Positions 44,702 through 57,589 of a stretch of DNA of 64,000 bases are shown in pieces. Numbering within the stretch: position 1 is the first letter of the stretch; every line of letters begins with the position of its first letter. The notes below the pieces were generated by a model. The model searched no databases. It was not told the origin of the DNA and saw only the letters and a list, made by a program, of their open reading frames with translations. Origin of the DNA: Garcia nutans (Eukaryota; Streptophyta; Magnoliopsida; Malpighiales; Euphorbiaceae); assembly GCA_947685225.1 (NCBI GenBank), contig CANTUV010000035.1, positions 38,440,001 to 38,504,000 on the forward strand, given 5' to 3'. The position numbers and the translations under genes were made by a program.

Positions 44702-46365
44702 ATGGTGTCTCGGACGCATCAGGCTGCTGAGGGTAGTGTAGAGAGTGTGGCTCCAGATGAGGGTAGAGATGGCGCAAGAGTTGTGTCTACTGGTGAGGCG
44801 TCTATTTCTATGCCTGTGAGACTAGTAGCTGATGAGATTTCGCCTAGCTGGGTACGACATATGGCAGAGTTGTTGAGGCAAGCTCCAGTTCAGCAGTCAC
44901 CGCCGCCACAGCCGCAGTTGCCAGTGAAGAAGTATGATAAGCTGAGAAAGTTTGGAGCTGAGGACTTCGTTGGTACTACAGACCCTGCTGTAGCAGAGTA
45001 GTGGCTAGATAGGGTTCAGAGAGTGTTCATTCAGTTGCAGGCTAGTCTGAAAGAGAAGTTTGATTATGCCATATCTATTCTGCAGAGGGATGCATATGAT
45101 TAGCGGAAGACGGTTCAACATGCTTTGGTTAATCCACCAATCCTAACTTATGATGATTTCCTGCGGGAATTTGAGCAGAAGTATACTCCAAGGGAGTATA
45201 AGAATGCAAAGAAGATGGAGTTTCTGAGTCTGAGACAGGATACCAGGACCGTGACAGAGTATGAGATTGAGTTTATCCGGTTGAGTCATTATGCTGGTGG
45301 GATCATTTCTGACAAGATTGAATGGTGCAGGAGATTTGAGGAGGGACTAAGACCCTCTATCATGTGTATCATAGTAGGCTCTCGGTATTAAAATTTTTCT
45401 CAGTTGGATGCAGCTGCCAAGAGTGTAAAGAGAGCACAGAGTCTTACAGCAGTTGCCAGGATTGAGGAGACCAGAGCTAGGAGACCCCAAAGTGGGCAGG
45501 GTCTTCATCAGTGAAGAGAGGCCGAGGGGGATATTTTCAAAGGTTCAGTAGGAGCCAGGGGCAGTTTGGCAGGTCAGTACAGCATAGAGACAGAGACAGA
45601 GATCTGCAGTTTCAGTTGCTAGTGCACCGACCCCAGTGGCTCAGAGGCCTACTCCACCTACTTGTGTTCGTTGTGGTAAAGCACACAGAGGTGTCTACTG
45701 GTGTAGAGGTACTTTGGGAGTGTGTTTTAGATGTGGGTCATCAGACCATTTTATCAAAGACTGTCTAGAGCCACCAGAGGATAGACAGGCAGATACTGCA
45801 GCTTCTCGACCCAGTGTCAGAGGGGGTCATGGTGGCAGAGGTTTTGGTAGAGGTGGTCGATCTGGGACTAGTCAGAGAGGAGGTTCTATAGCCGGATGAT
45901 GTAGGACAGATGAGGCAGGGCCATCACAGCAGGTTTATGTGATGCAGAGGCAGCCGGATGTTTCAGCTTTTATTGCTGGTACTTTTACTTTATATGGTAC
46001 TTCAGTTCTTGCATTATTAGACCCTGGGTCGACTCATTCTTATATCAGTGCATCCACCTTGCCTGTGAGTGATTTGCATTCTGAGTCCTTAGGATTTGAT
46101 GTTTTGGTTACAAATCCTTTAGGACATACTGTTGTGGTGAGCAGATTGCACCGAGATAGTCTAGTCGTTGTTCAGGATGAGGAGTTTCTCGGTGATTTGA
46201 TTTTAGGCATGGATTGGCTATCCAAGCATAGGGTTGTGGCAGACTGTCAGAATAAATGTGTTACTTTGAGAACACATGATTGTAGGGATGTGATGGTATC
46301 TAGTGAGCAGAGATATCTTTCATCCACATTTATTTCAGCTGTTTCACCTGGGAGGATGATTCTAG
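44702..46365 (+). pseudogene. T7 gag-protease remnant, cut by O3
   Basis: Starts MVSRTHQAAEGS, 12 bp after an acceptor-like TTTGCAG. The gag domain is interrupted by TAG at 44999-45001 (CAG in relatives) and another TAG near 45102 (TGG in relatives). Frameshifts follow; the zinc knuckle CFRCGSSDHFIKDC (about 45723) and an RGG-rich linker are in another frame. Protease carries DPGSTHSYIS near 46021 but has lost about 10 codons before LGMDWLS. O3 begins at about 46366, so reverse transcriptase and the rest lie beyond the window or are lost. Confidence 0.88.
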
Positions 46366-48589
46366 TGAGCGGGGATTTTTGTCCCCACTCCCGGTGGAAT
46401 GGTTCTTGCAACTTCGGCACTATTTAGGCTCAAAGCCTTAGAGAACACGGACCTAAGTCCGGAGAAAATGGAGTCGCCACCCAGTCGGGCCGGGAAAAAA
46501 GAAAGGGGTGGATGACTCAATTCCTAAGGAATCCCCAACCCCTTAATGGGTTCGGAAAGTTGGGTATGTGTGGGGAAGGTGAGAAATGGCCCAGCACCCC
46601 CACAATGCCCGGTTCATTGGAACTGACCTCCTTTATAGGTCTTAATATTATAAAATTTTTAAGTATAATAACATTATCCATATTGCACACAATAATTGAA
46701 ATAAAGCATCAATATATTAAAATCAAAGCAATGTCCAAACAAAGCAAATAAATGGACACCCATCCAAAGATGGAAACATGTCCTTACATCCCATACCTAA
46801 ACAGGACATCCACCGAAAGGTAGAAACATTTCTTTTACATTGGTTCTAAAATAGAAAAGCAATTTAAATTACATGATATTCAACTAATGAGGTATCCATA
46901 AAGTGGAAACATACCTCTTACAACATTTGGAAATCTAAATAAGTTGATAAAAGTAAATAACCATTCATAATAAATAAATCATTCATCAAAGGTACTAAAT
47001 ATCAATAAAAAGTAAACATCCATCCATGATAAATAAAATAAACCAAGCATTGAACTTAAATAAATTAAAGAATATAAAATAAATCAAAGCATAATCAAAT
47101 ATAGAATTGAATAAGGCAAATAAAGTCTAAATTATGGCTACTGTTTCCATTTAGGGTTCTTTATTCCATGTGTTTGGGGTTTTGGAATTTGTGGAATTAG
47201 GCTACTGTGAGTTTTTAAAGGAATTATAATAGATTAAGATTTTATGTTTTGAAAGGTTTATAAAGTTCTTTGATTAACCAAATTAGTGTTTGAATGGTCA
47301 AATCATGAAACTAGGGTTTGGACGCTTTAAAATACTTAAATTTATGGTTTACGTTTTACTCATTGAATTATGGTTTCATGCTTACTCTGTAAAATTATAA
47401 TATTTATATTTATATGGTTTTTAAAGTTTTAAAGGATTAGGGTTTAGGAAAAATTTAAGGTTTAAGGTTTTAAGGGGTTAGAGTTCACTATTTTTGGTTT
47501 TTGGAGTTGAATTAGGGTTTTAGGATTTTTGATTTAAGGTTTCGGGGAAAGAATTTTATTTTAGGATTTGGAAAGGCAATTGACAATTTCATGAAGTTTT
47601 AAGAATTTAAACAAAATGATTTAAAGTTTATAAGAGCAAAAAAGATATTTTTAAGGCTTTTGAAAGGAAACAGAATACAATTTAAAGTTTTGAAAATTTG
47701 GAAAGCAAATTTTAGTTTTGAGGTTTTGAAGAAATAAAACTAATATCTTTAAACTTTTTGGAAAATAAAGCAATGATTTAAGATTTTCATACTTCAGAAA
47801 AGGTGAATTGAGGTTATTAGGTTTTTAAATTAAAAGAAAACAATTATATGATCTAGCTACTGTGACAAAATAAAAGAAATTAAGAATTCAAACCTTATTT
47901 TGTAAGTTTCACCAAAAATGGCTTCTTGGATTAACAAGGTCAGACAAGCCTTTTTGTGTTTGAATTGCTTGAATTGTTTTTCTGCTCTCTCAAAAAATTA
48001 GCTTGGTTCAAGGTTTTCCTTCACAGATTCGGATCCAATCCTTCCCAAGTTTCTGTCCAATTTTCTTCCTTATTTCTCCTTGCCTTTTTTTTGTTTTGGT
48101 CTTATTTATAGAAGTTTTATATGAATAATTCTAGTTATTAACGGCATCCATTATTCATTATGAAAAGGAAACCGAAACCTAATTGCATTAGGTTTCAGAA
48201 ATTTTGCCTTGGAAAAATTCCGCTGGCGAAAAAAAAACTGCTGCGGAAAAAATGCGCTGGCGATAAAGCTGCCCAGCTGGCTGCTGTAGCGCTGGTGAAA
48301 CAGGCCTGTGGGCAATTTCACCCTCTGGAAAAACCTAAGGGCGAAATGGCCCCAGGCCATTTCGCCACAGACGACCCCCCTTCCTTATTTTATTTTATTT
48401 TTATTGTTTATTATTATTTTTTTATTTTTTATTTTTTATTAATAAAAATTAGATACTAAAGCAAAAATTATTTAATTAGAATAACAAAAATTATTTTGAA
48501 CTAATTAAAATATATTGGACAACACAAAAATTATTTTGGACTAATTAAAATATATTGGATCGGACTGGGTCAAAAATTAAGGGTCTACA
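46366..48589 (-). repeat. O3 3' LTR (antisense, left copy)
   Basis: Reverse complement of a Tat-type LTR, from TGAGCGGGG to GGGTCTACA; the left border is uncertain by two bases. It has the reversed triple stem-loop at 46754-46916, reversed teloboxes (TTAGGGTTT, 47150-47530), a TATA box near 48107 and a perfect hairpin around 48342-48365 (GCGAAATGGCC/GGCCATTTCGC). The frame at 46512-46751 is a recurrent LTR frame without support as a gene. Confidence 0.9.
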
Positions 48590-48682
48590 GTTTGCTCCCT
48601 GCTTGAACGATCTGAGACTTTAGTAAAAGAGAGTGAAAAGCAATAAGACTTAATTTTTGAGACGGTTGAGGTTTTGGGTTCT

Positions 48683-49113
48683 GGACTTGAGAGATTTGGA
48701 TACTCGATTCTAAACTAGACCTGGATACTCGATCCTAACTGGATTCGGATACTCGATCCTAACTGGATTGGGATACTCTATCCTAAATTGGGTTCGGATA
48801 CTTGATCCTAAACTTGATTGGGATACTTGATCCTAACTGGATTCGGATACTCGATCCTAACTAGATTTGGATTGGGATACTCCATCCTAAATTGGGTTCG
48901 GATACTCGATCCTAAACTTGATTGGAATACTTAATCCTAACTAGATTCGGATACTCGATCCTAACTGGATTTGGATATTTAATCCTAAATAGGGTTTGGA
49001 TACTCGATCCTAAACTGGATTGGGATACTCGATCCTAACTGGATTTGGATACTCGATCCTAAACTGGATTTGGATACTCGATCCTAAATTGGATTGGGAT
49101 ACTCGATCCTTTC
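48683..49113 (-). repeat. 24-bp minisatellite, about 17 copies, in O3
   Basis: Plus-strand unit GGATACTCGATCCTAACTGG plus four bases, with period 24. It occupies the same place relative to the polypurine tract and 3' LTR as the 67-bp array of O2 but has unrelated sequence. Confidence 0.9.
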
Positions 49114-51543
49114 GCAAAAATTCAGCTATTTTTAGTTGGTTCTCATATCTTCTCCTTGCCCCCAACGTGGCAAAATACAAATGAATTTGAAAATATTTGG
49201 TATATAAACTTCAAAAAGTTGAAAAAGGAGAAACTTTGTCCCCTGTGTAGGCTCAAACCAAAGATTTTTCCATGCAAGCTTTGATGATGTTTTTGCCGTG
49301 TAGTTCTTCACACAAGCACGTATTTCTTCTCTTTGTAAAACGACTGGAGCTTTCACAAGCAAATAGGCTTTCCATGCCCCCTTGATTCAATATCTTCTTT
49401 TGATTCTTTACTTCGTAAGGTATTTGCTATTCATTTTGACAAGGAATAGACAATACAAGACAAGAAAGTGTGATGTGATATGCTCATGTATGCATGATAT
49501 GCATGAATAATACTAACAGTCGTTCCATCTACTCACAGACCGAGGTGATCAGCTGAAGTGTTCTCATTAGTTTCTTTCAAATGCCCATTCAGGTCTTGCA
49601 CTGGAATGACAGGATGCTTCATATTTGTGTGGCTTTTATCTTCGAGATGTTGAAAATATGAGTGCTGGAGACCCCAAGCAGCAGAGTCAGGGATGCATCC
49701 ATTTCAAACTATATTTCAGCATGTCGGTTGGTAGTTTCTTCATAACTTTTCCAATAATCATTTCCTTTGCCCAATGTGTCCTTTGGAGATTCGACAATTC
49801 AACATACTCCCCTTAGCTTGATGAAGGCTTTGTATGATAAAAATATTTTTTTTTTGAATTTTGATTTTGAAATTAAGCGTTGGCTTTGCCAAAATCGATG
49901 TCAATGCACCTCAAGACTTGATTTTTCCAATTTAACATATCTATAACATGACAACACTAGTTACCATACTAAACTCGGGAATCATTTCTATTTAAGCACG
50001 AATTGTTACACTTCAGATAAGCACATACACATTACTTGGCCAAAGATCTCATTGAGTTTAAATATTGTCTATCTCATGTGCATGCTTATCCAAACTATCT
50101 CCACTAATAGACTCTACCTATCAAGAGAGATCAACAGGTCTTTAATAGGCTTGAAATGGGGTCTATAAGGGACATGGGTTAAATGAAAGCCATTTTTAGA
50201 TAGGAGACGGTGTGATACCATGGACAAACCCTCACACTATAAATTTCTTATTTGAATTTTAGGCAGCTTGGACGCAATCTTGCTAGACTCCAAATTCCTT
50301 CTATCTTCTTGGTATTAATCTGGATCTTGATTAAGACAGTTTTTTTCTCTTGCAAAAAGTTTAAGACCCAAATTTGTTTCTTTTCTTCTTTTCCCTTTTC
50401 TTTCGTCTTTATTTTTCTTACTCTTCCCTCTTCTTTCTCTTTCCTTACTCTTCCCTTTCTTTTATCATTTTGTCCTTCTTTCTTATAGGACTATCAAGTA
50501 CAGAATTTTCAAGAATCGGATGGTCTTCCTCTTTTTTCTCCAATTTTGATTGAATCTTTGGTGGGGTTGGACCAATTCAAGTCAAACCATCTTTATAAAC
50601 CAAATGGAAGCCTTTTGTTGTCTTAGGTAAAAGAGAACTCAATTGGCTTTTTGAACTGCCTTTTTAGGTTTTATTTTTTTCCTTTTCTTTCTCTTTTTCT
50701 CTTTTTTTCTTCTTCTTTTTTCTTTTTTTCTTTTTTTCTTCTTTTGTTCTTTTGTTTTTTTTTTTGTTGGGTTCTAGCTCTAAAAGAGTAATATTGTTTA
50801 TACCAAATTGGACTTCCAATAATGGATGAGTGGAGTGACATAAATCTTCTTTAACAAGGATAAATCAATTGTTACTCTGATGTTGTCTTGATATATTAGA
50901 GATATTAGAAAAACTTCAACTACCCTTATGGTTTTGAGAACTTCAACTATCTTTACAGTTTTGACTATGCATTCCATTCTTTGATCTTCTTGCCTCTTCT
51001 TCTTAGTGATCATAAGACATTTCAAAAGCATCACAATAGCTCAAGGTAGGTTATTGAGGTTATATGCCAATGAAAAGAAAGCTAAAATTTTATGAAGGCT
51101 CAAAGGGACAACTAGGGATTGATATTTAATAGGTGGATACTAGTTGTCGGCTCGTCCAAACAATGCCTAGATCATTTCTCTCTTAAATAAGCAGAGTTCA
51201 ATTTCGCCTCAAAAGTTTATCTAAGCATGTTCTAATACTGACTAGGACCTAGACAAAGGTAATTATGCAGGAGCCCTCTCTAAGTAAGCATACACAACTC
51301 AATGCTATAGAGCAATTCCCTTACCTAGTAAAGTCATTCGAGTCATGATGCCTAGACGTATTAATTTATAAACATCAAGCTAGGTTCCTCATCGGTTGAG
51401 CACCAAAATGAACAAAGACCAACAAAATTTTTTATGAAAATAATTTATTCAAGCAATTTTAAATTTGAAAAACAAGATTGTTCTAATTAAATATTAAAGG
51501 AAAATTTGAAAAGCAAGATTCAAGCTAAGGAAAGTTTGTTGAG
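49114..51543 (-). other. O3 internal region of unknown origin
   Basis: Apart from the internal purine tract (49163-49148), I see no match to O2. It contains a pyrimidine-rich stretch (about 50380-50770 on the plus strand) and several short frames, none with a recognisable domain (for example 49362-49132 and 51034-50798 on minus, 49625-49816 on plus). It is less uniformly AT-rich than the LTRs. It could be family-specific 3' sequence or captured host DNA. Confidence 0.5.
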
Positions 51544-52402
51544 TTTAAGCTTCTTTTCCTTTCACATCTTCAATATTTCCATCTTAAAAGGATGATAAAA
51601 CAAAATCTTCTTCCAATCCTTTTCCCACCATAAAGGTTGCTGGTGGTGGCACTCTTCTAAATTTAAGCAAAGGGTTGTTCTTGGTATTGGGCTTATCCGG
51701 CTCGGGTAGCTTGCCACTATCGATTAGGTCTTGGATATCATGCCTTAGACGAGCACATTTATCTGTTTCATGCCCTTGCATTTGATGAAATTGACAGAAG
51801 GCCTCGGCATTGAAGTTTGGTGGCAGTGGATTATGTAGTGGTCAAGGAGCTAATGGTTGCAACAACCCTTTCTTTTGTAGCTTGCTAAAAACCCAAGATA
51901 AAGGTTTCCCCAATTCTATGAATTGTCTTTTATTTCCTTAACCAGCCACATTAACATCAACTTCTTTTTGCGTGCTTTGATTGCCCAACTGGTAATTCCC
52001 TTTCTCATTCCTTTTTATTGAAAAGCAATTCTTCTCCCTTTCCCATTCTTCAATTTGTAAACCAGCTTGGAGAATGTCTTTGAAATCCCTTATAAGGGTG
52101 TGAGACATCCTTTCACGGAGATTGGGCAGGACGCCTCTCACAATCATTCTTATTTGATCATATTCATCGGGCCTTTTCTTAAGAAAAGCGGCCTTGTTTC
52201 TCCATCTCTTCACATAGTCTACAAAACTTTCATTTGGTCGTTGCCTAATGGACTCTACTTCCATTAAAGTAACTTCCAACTTGACATTATACCCATATTG
52301 CTGGATGAAGGCCTTGTATAGTAAATCCCAATTCTTTTGTGTTCCATCATCTAAGGTATTGAACCAATTTTGGACAACAGGGTCTAATTTTAATCCATTC
52401 AA
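51544..52402 (-). pseudogene. O3 truncated gag
   Basis: Starts directly within the gag domain (LDPVVQNWFNTLDDG) and follows O2 gag to the FVLSSF region. The gag N-terminus is deleted: at about 52403 leader sequence matching 21300 of O2 is joined to gag matching 22218. A TAA after NVAG (51940-51938), a TGA near 51848 and a TAA after FVLSSF interrupt it. It retains TGG and CAA codons at the places where O2 has its two stops. Confidence 0.88.
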
Positions 52403-52405
52403 CCA

Positions 52406-53195
52406 ACTATAGTAGCTTTTATGCTATATTGGATTAAAACCAAATTAAGAGGTTTATTATAGATAGATTTCTCACTTGAAAAAGGTAACTAATGATTCAT
52501 GCCAAAAATAAACCCATGGTTAATTATTCTTAGTATAAACTAGGCTCATAATTGATTTTTAGTATTTCATAATTGACCCAAATATTTGTAAGCTCTTTGT
52601 AAGAAAAGGTTGGATGAAAATAATTTTGTTTCTAAACCCATTGTAAAACAATATTAGAAAAAATGGATTTTGGGCTTAGTATTTGCGCCATGAGCAAAAG
52701 AATTCTTGATTTGTTTTTAGAAAAATCTTATGTCCAAAGACCATCTTGAAAAAAAAATTTGAAAATAGCTTTGGTCTTTTGGATTTTAAGGAAAAATTTA
52801 TTTTGAGCTTGTAATGTACTTAGGTCATATTAGAAAAAGAACAAACCAAATAAGCCATGATTTAAGTCAAGATAAATTAACCATAGTCAAACAATATGCA
52901 TTTGGGGTAAAACCTAAGGAAAGTAACTAGGCCAATTACATGAGCTTTAGTCTTTGGGTAAAAGGCTTAGGTTCCCATAGCAAGTATATACCAAAAGGTA
53001 TGAGGCTATGAGTGGTTATTCCATGCTCGATCTCTATACCTTGAGTGAAAGTATGGTATCCCTTACATAACACAACATGGGTAACACGGGCGTCCTAACT
53101 CACGCACACTATGCAATCTAATATGATGCAATGGATAATATCATTATAAGAAAGAATATAATAATATAAAGACCAACGAAATCAACTTCTCTTAT
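52406..53195 (-). other. O3 leader
   Basis: Reverse complement matches the first 0.8 kb of the O2 leader (20529-21310) closely, non-coding. The match ends at the gag deletion junction. Confidence 0.8.
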
Positions 53196-53211
53196 CCCCA
53201 GTGGAGTCGCC
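53196..53211 (-). promoter_or_regulatory. Primer binding site of O3
   Basis: On the minus strand GGGCGACTCCACTGGGGA, adjacent to the LTR; first base G where O2 has T. Confidence 0.7.
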
Positions 53212-53212
53212 C

Positions 53213-55153
53213 TGTGAGCGGGGATTTTTCCCCCACTCCTGGTGGAATGGTTCTTGCGACTTCGGCACTGTTTAGGCTCGGGGCCTTAGAGAACACGGAC
53301 CTAAGTCCGAAGAAAATGGAGTTGCCACCCGGTCGGGTAGGGAAAAAAAGGGGTGGATGACTCGATTCTTAAAGAATCCCCAACCCCTAATGGGTTCGGA
53401 AAGTTGGGTACATGTGGGGAAGGTGAGAAATGGCCCAGCACCCCCACAACGCCCGGTTCATTGGAACCGGCCTCCTTTATAGGTCTTAATATTATAAAAT
53501 TCTTAAGTATAATAACATTATCCATATTACACACAAAGATGAAATAAAGCTTCAATATATTAAAATCAAAGCAAATAAATGGACACCCATCCAAAGATGG
53601 AAACATGTCCTTACATCCCATACCTAAATAGGACACCCACCAAAAGGTAAAAACATGTCCTTTACATTGGTTCTAAAATAGAAAAGCAATTTAAATTACA
53701 TGATATTCAACTAATGAGGTATCCATAAAGTGGAAACATACCTCTTACAACATTTGGAAATCTAAATAAGTTGATAAAAGTAAATAACCATTCATAATAA
53801 ATAAATCATTCATCAAAGGTACTAAATATCAATAAAAAGTAAACATCCATCCATGATAAATAAAATAAACCAAGCATTGAACTTAAATAAATTAAAGCAT
53901 ATAAAATAAATCAAAGCATAATCAAATATAGAATTGAATAAGGCAAATAAAGTCTAAATTATGGCTACTGTTTCCATTTAGGGTTCTTTATTCCATGTGT
54001 TTGGGGTTTTGGAATTTGTGAAATTAGGCTACTGTGAGTTTTTAAAGGAATTATAATAGATTAAGATTTTATGTTTTAAAAGGTTGATAAAGTTCTTTGA
54101 TTAACCAAATTAGTGTTTGAATGGTGAAATCATGAAACTAGGTTTTGGACACTTTAAAATACTTAAATTTATGGTTTACGATTTACTCATTGAATTATGG
54201 TTTCATGCTTACTGTGTAAAATTATAATATTTATATTTATATGGTTTTTAAAGTTTTAAAGGATTAGGGTTTAGGAAAAAATTAAGGTTTAAGGTAAGGG
54301 GTTAGGGTTCATTGTTTTTGGTTTTTGGAGTTGAATTAGGGTTTTAGAATTTTTTATTTAGGGTTTCGGGGAATGAATTTTATTTTAGGATTTGGAAAGA
54401 CATTTGACAATTTCATGAAGTTCTATGAATTTAAACAAAATGATTTAAAGTTTATAAGAGCAAAAAAAAAGATATTTTTAAGGCTTTTGGAAGGAAACAG
54501 AACACAATTTAAAGTTTTGATAATTTGAAAAGCAAATCTTAGTTTTGGGGTTTTGAAGAAATAAAACTAATATCTTTAAACTTTTTGGAAAATAAAGCAA
54601 TGATTTAAGATTTTCATACTTCAGAAAAGGTGAATTGAGGTTATTAGGTTTTTAAATTAAAAGAAAATAATTATATGATCTAGCTACTGTGACAAAATAA
54701 AAGAAATTAAGAATTCAAACCTTATTTTATAAGTTTCACCAAAAATGGCTTCTTCGATGAACAAGGTCAAAGACAAGCCTTTTTGCCTCTGAATTGCTTG
54801 AATTGTTTTTCTGCTTTCTCAAAAAATCAGCTTGGTTCAAGGTTTTCCATCACAGATTCGAATCCAATCCTTCCCAAGTTTTTGTCCAATTTTCTTCCTT
54901 ATTTCTCCTTGCCTTTTTTTTTTGTTTTGGTCTTATTTATAGAAGTTTTATATGAATAATTCTAGTTATTCACGGCATCCATTATTCATTAAGAAAAGGA
55001 AACCGAAACCTAATTACATTAGGTTTCGAAAAATTTGTGTCGGAAAAATTTTGCTGGCAAAAAAAAAACTGCTGCGGAAAAATTACCCTGGCGAAAAAAA
55101 ACTGTTGCGAAAAAATGCGCTGGAGAAAAAGCTACAGCAGCTGGCTGCGGCAG
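53213..55153 (-). repeat. O3 5' LTR, inner part
   Basis: Close copy of 46366-48589 (a few percent different by eye), with the triple stem-loop at 53581-53743. It is cut at 55153 by T8 and resumes at 63865. Confidence 0.9.
55149..55153 (+). other. Target site duplication of T8 (GGCAG), left copy
   Basis: GGCAG at 55149-55153 is repeated exactly at 63860-63864, immediately outside the two T8 LTRs. Confidence 0.95.
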
Positions 55154-57420
55154 TGTAATATCCCAATGTATGCCCTAGAAGTTTTAATACAATTGATTTT
55201 TTATTTGAATTAAATGTATATATGTTTTTGCAAAGGAAATGATTGTGTTAATGGAATGTATATGTTGTATATATGTTAATATATACAACATATATGTTGG
55301 TCAAATGGAGAGTCAAGGGAAGAAGATATTTTAATTTGGAATGAGTGAAATTACTAAAGAGGGCAAGAGTTTTAAAGGAAGTGAGAACAAATAGAAAAGG
55401 GCATTTAAGTAATTTTGCTTTGTTAGAATTGCTTGGTGGAGATTTAAAGAAGAAAAGAAGTTGACTTGTCTTCATTTTCTTTTCTTCTTCTTCTCTTTCT
55501 CTTGTGGTGGTCGGCCCTCCAAAGCCAAAGAACAAGAGTGATTTTTGTTGATTTCTAAAATCAAATTGAAGGGAGAATCAAAGGATTAAGTTGGAGATTT
55601 GTGAAATTGCCTCAATTTTAAGTAAGTACTCTCTTGTTTTCTTTTGTTATGTTTGAAGTGAGTTGTGATTTGTTAATATTATGATTAGGTGTGTTTGAGA
55701 TGTGTTTATAAGTGTTGAAATTGATTGTAAGTTACAAAGTTAAATTGGTGTTGGTTTTGGTTTGAAGATGGTAAGTTAAGTGGATGTTGATATTGAAAGA
55801 ATAAGAGTGATGTTGGTTTAAGGCTTTAGAAGTGGTAAGTGATTAAATGTGTTGTTGATGTATTGTTAATGTGAATATTGTAATGAACATGTAAAATACG
55901 TTTTAATGACATTGATTATACCCATTTGAATGAGGTTATGTTGTGCATAGTGTGTTTTAATTCAATCAAAAGAAATTTGGCTATGTTTAGGGTTTTATTC
56001 TTGAGAGACACGGCCAAACTAAGGAAGAGACACGGCCAAGCTAAAGAATTTTTGGGAGACACGGCCAAGTCTAAGGAAATTTGGCCGTGTTGGATGATTT
56101 TTGGAGAGACACGGCTATGTCCCTTGCCCGTGTCTGTCTCGGCTTGATTTGTCTTGAGAGACACGACCACAAGCTTGGCCGTGTCCCTTGAGTGTGTTGG
56201 CTACTGTGATTGTCCATTGCTCTTCTTGCTTTGTTGGGATTGAACATACATTTGATGATGCATATGATACTATATGAACAATGTTATGTTTTATGCATTG
56301 TGCATCTTGTGAATGGTAATGTGTTATATGAATAATGTACTTTGAAATGTTATATCAATGATGCTATATGTGTAATATGAATTGAGATATGATATGATAT
56401 GAGGCCATTGTGATTGGCTATGATAACTCAAATATGATGTGAAGCCATTGTGATTGGCTATGATGATTCAATTGAAAGACATAAGGCATGTTTGCCTAAT
56501 TGATGATGAGAATTGAGAATGAAATAATAAATGAATTGTGTGTCTAATGTGTTATTCATTTTCAGAGTTTTGTTGTTGGTGGCATGCCTAATGGTAACAA
56601 TCTCTTGAAGTTAGGTTGGATTTGATCCTTGAAGCCTAATTGAGATGTTACAACCCTTGAAGCTAGGTTGGGTTGGTTCTTGAAGCCAAGTTGGGTTGAT
56701 ACTTAGCATGCTTTGTTCCCCTTGAAGCTTGGTTGAGCCTAATCCTTGAAGCCTAGTTGGGTTTATGATAATGATAAATGTGATAACAAAACCAAAGCAT
56801 TAACTCTGAAAATTGAATGGCATATTAGTGTGTTTTGGGCCCATGCTTGTCTTTGTATTTAATGTGATTCTTGAATGGTAAAATTAATGGAACTATGAAG
56901 ATGTAATATGAATGTTGTTATGACATTGAACAAAGTATGATGTGGAAATGTGGTATTCTTTTAAATGATGTATGAGATTAATTGTGACATTATATCATAT
57001 TAAAGCATCATGTTAGTATACTTTGTACTACTAAGCCGTTGGCTTAGCGCCATAGTGTTTGATCGCGCAGGTGACAGAGTTGAACCTGAGAGCTCCTCGA
57101 GACCAAGTGAGACTAGACATTGAGGATTTTCTTTTGGGACTTAAAGATCAGAGAAGAGCTGCCAATCATGTATATATATTCTATGTTTTGTAATCTTTGA
57201 TTTATAACATATTTGTAATAACTTCCGCTGTGAATTAATAAATGTTTTTATATATGGTGTCTTTTGGATTTCTTTTAAAATGTTTGAGATTGGTTTCACT
57301 TATTTACAAGGATATTTTTTGTGTATTATTTTAAAACTGTGGAATTTTCTATATTCAATATACGTATATTACGATCGTTTAAGCATGCTTGGTACGTATA
57401 CGGGATATAGGGGTGTTACA
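55154..57420 (+). repeat. T8 5' LTR
   Basis: TGTAATATCC to GTGTTACA. Contains the ACACGGCC module (56005-56190), two copies of GCCATTGTGATTGGCTATGA (about 56403 and 56443), CTTGAAGC(C/T) repeats in the variable slot (about 56602-56765), twin stem-loop 57031-57068 and TATA-like box near 57168. The frames at 55926-56147 and its antisense partner overlap the module and are not supported as genes. Confidence 0.94.
56005..56190 (+). repeat. ACACGGCC/GGCCGTGT module in T8 5' LTR
   Basis: About seven GAGACACGGCC-type starts, two of which pair with downstream GGCCGTGT. The 3' LTR copy is at 62444-62629. The last part is closely matched by 24066-24125 in O2. Confidence 0.85.
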
Positions 57421-57427
57421 ACTGTTT

Positions 57428-57440
57428 TGGTATCAGAGCC
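57428..57440 (+). promoter_or_regulatory. Primer binding site of T8
   Basis: TGGTATCAGAGCC, followed by the same hairpin as in T1 (CTAGGTTTGAG, ATT, CTCAACCTAG). Confidence 0.95.
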
Positions 57441-57589
57441 TAGGTTTGAGATTCTCAACCTAGATCAAGTGTAAGAAAAAGAATGTTTTGATTTTAAAAA
57501 GTGGATTTTTGAATAACATACATGTTGGTATTGGCAGTCTCTGATCTTTAATGAGAAGTATTCTGCTCTATTTGCAGATGTAGGTTGTG

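Noticed and set aside
48160..48459. 99-codon plus-strand frame in O3 LTR
   Set aside because: It lies over the CG-rich hairpins of the reversed LTR and ends in low-complexity T-rich sequence; no domain.
55926..56147. 73-codon frame in T8 LTR with repeated RDTAKL-like text
   Set aside because: It translates the ACACGGCC repeat module; the protein repeat follows from the DNA repeat.
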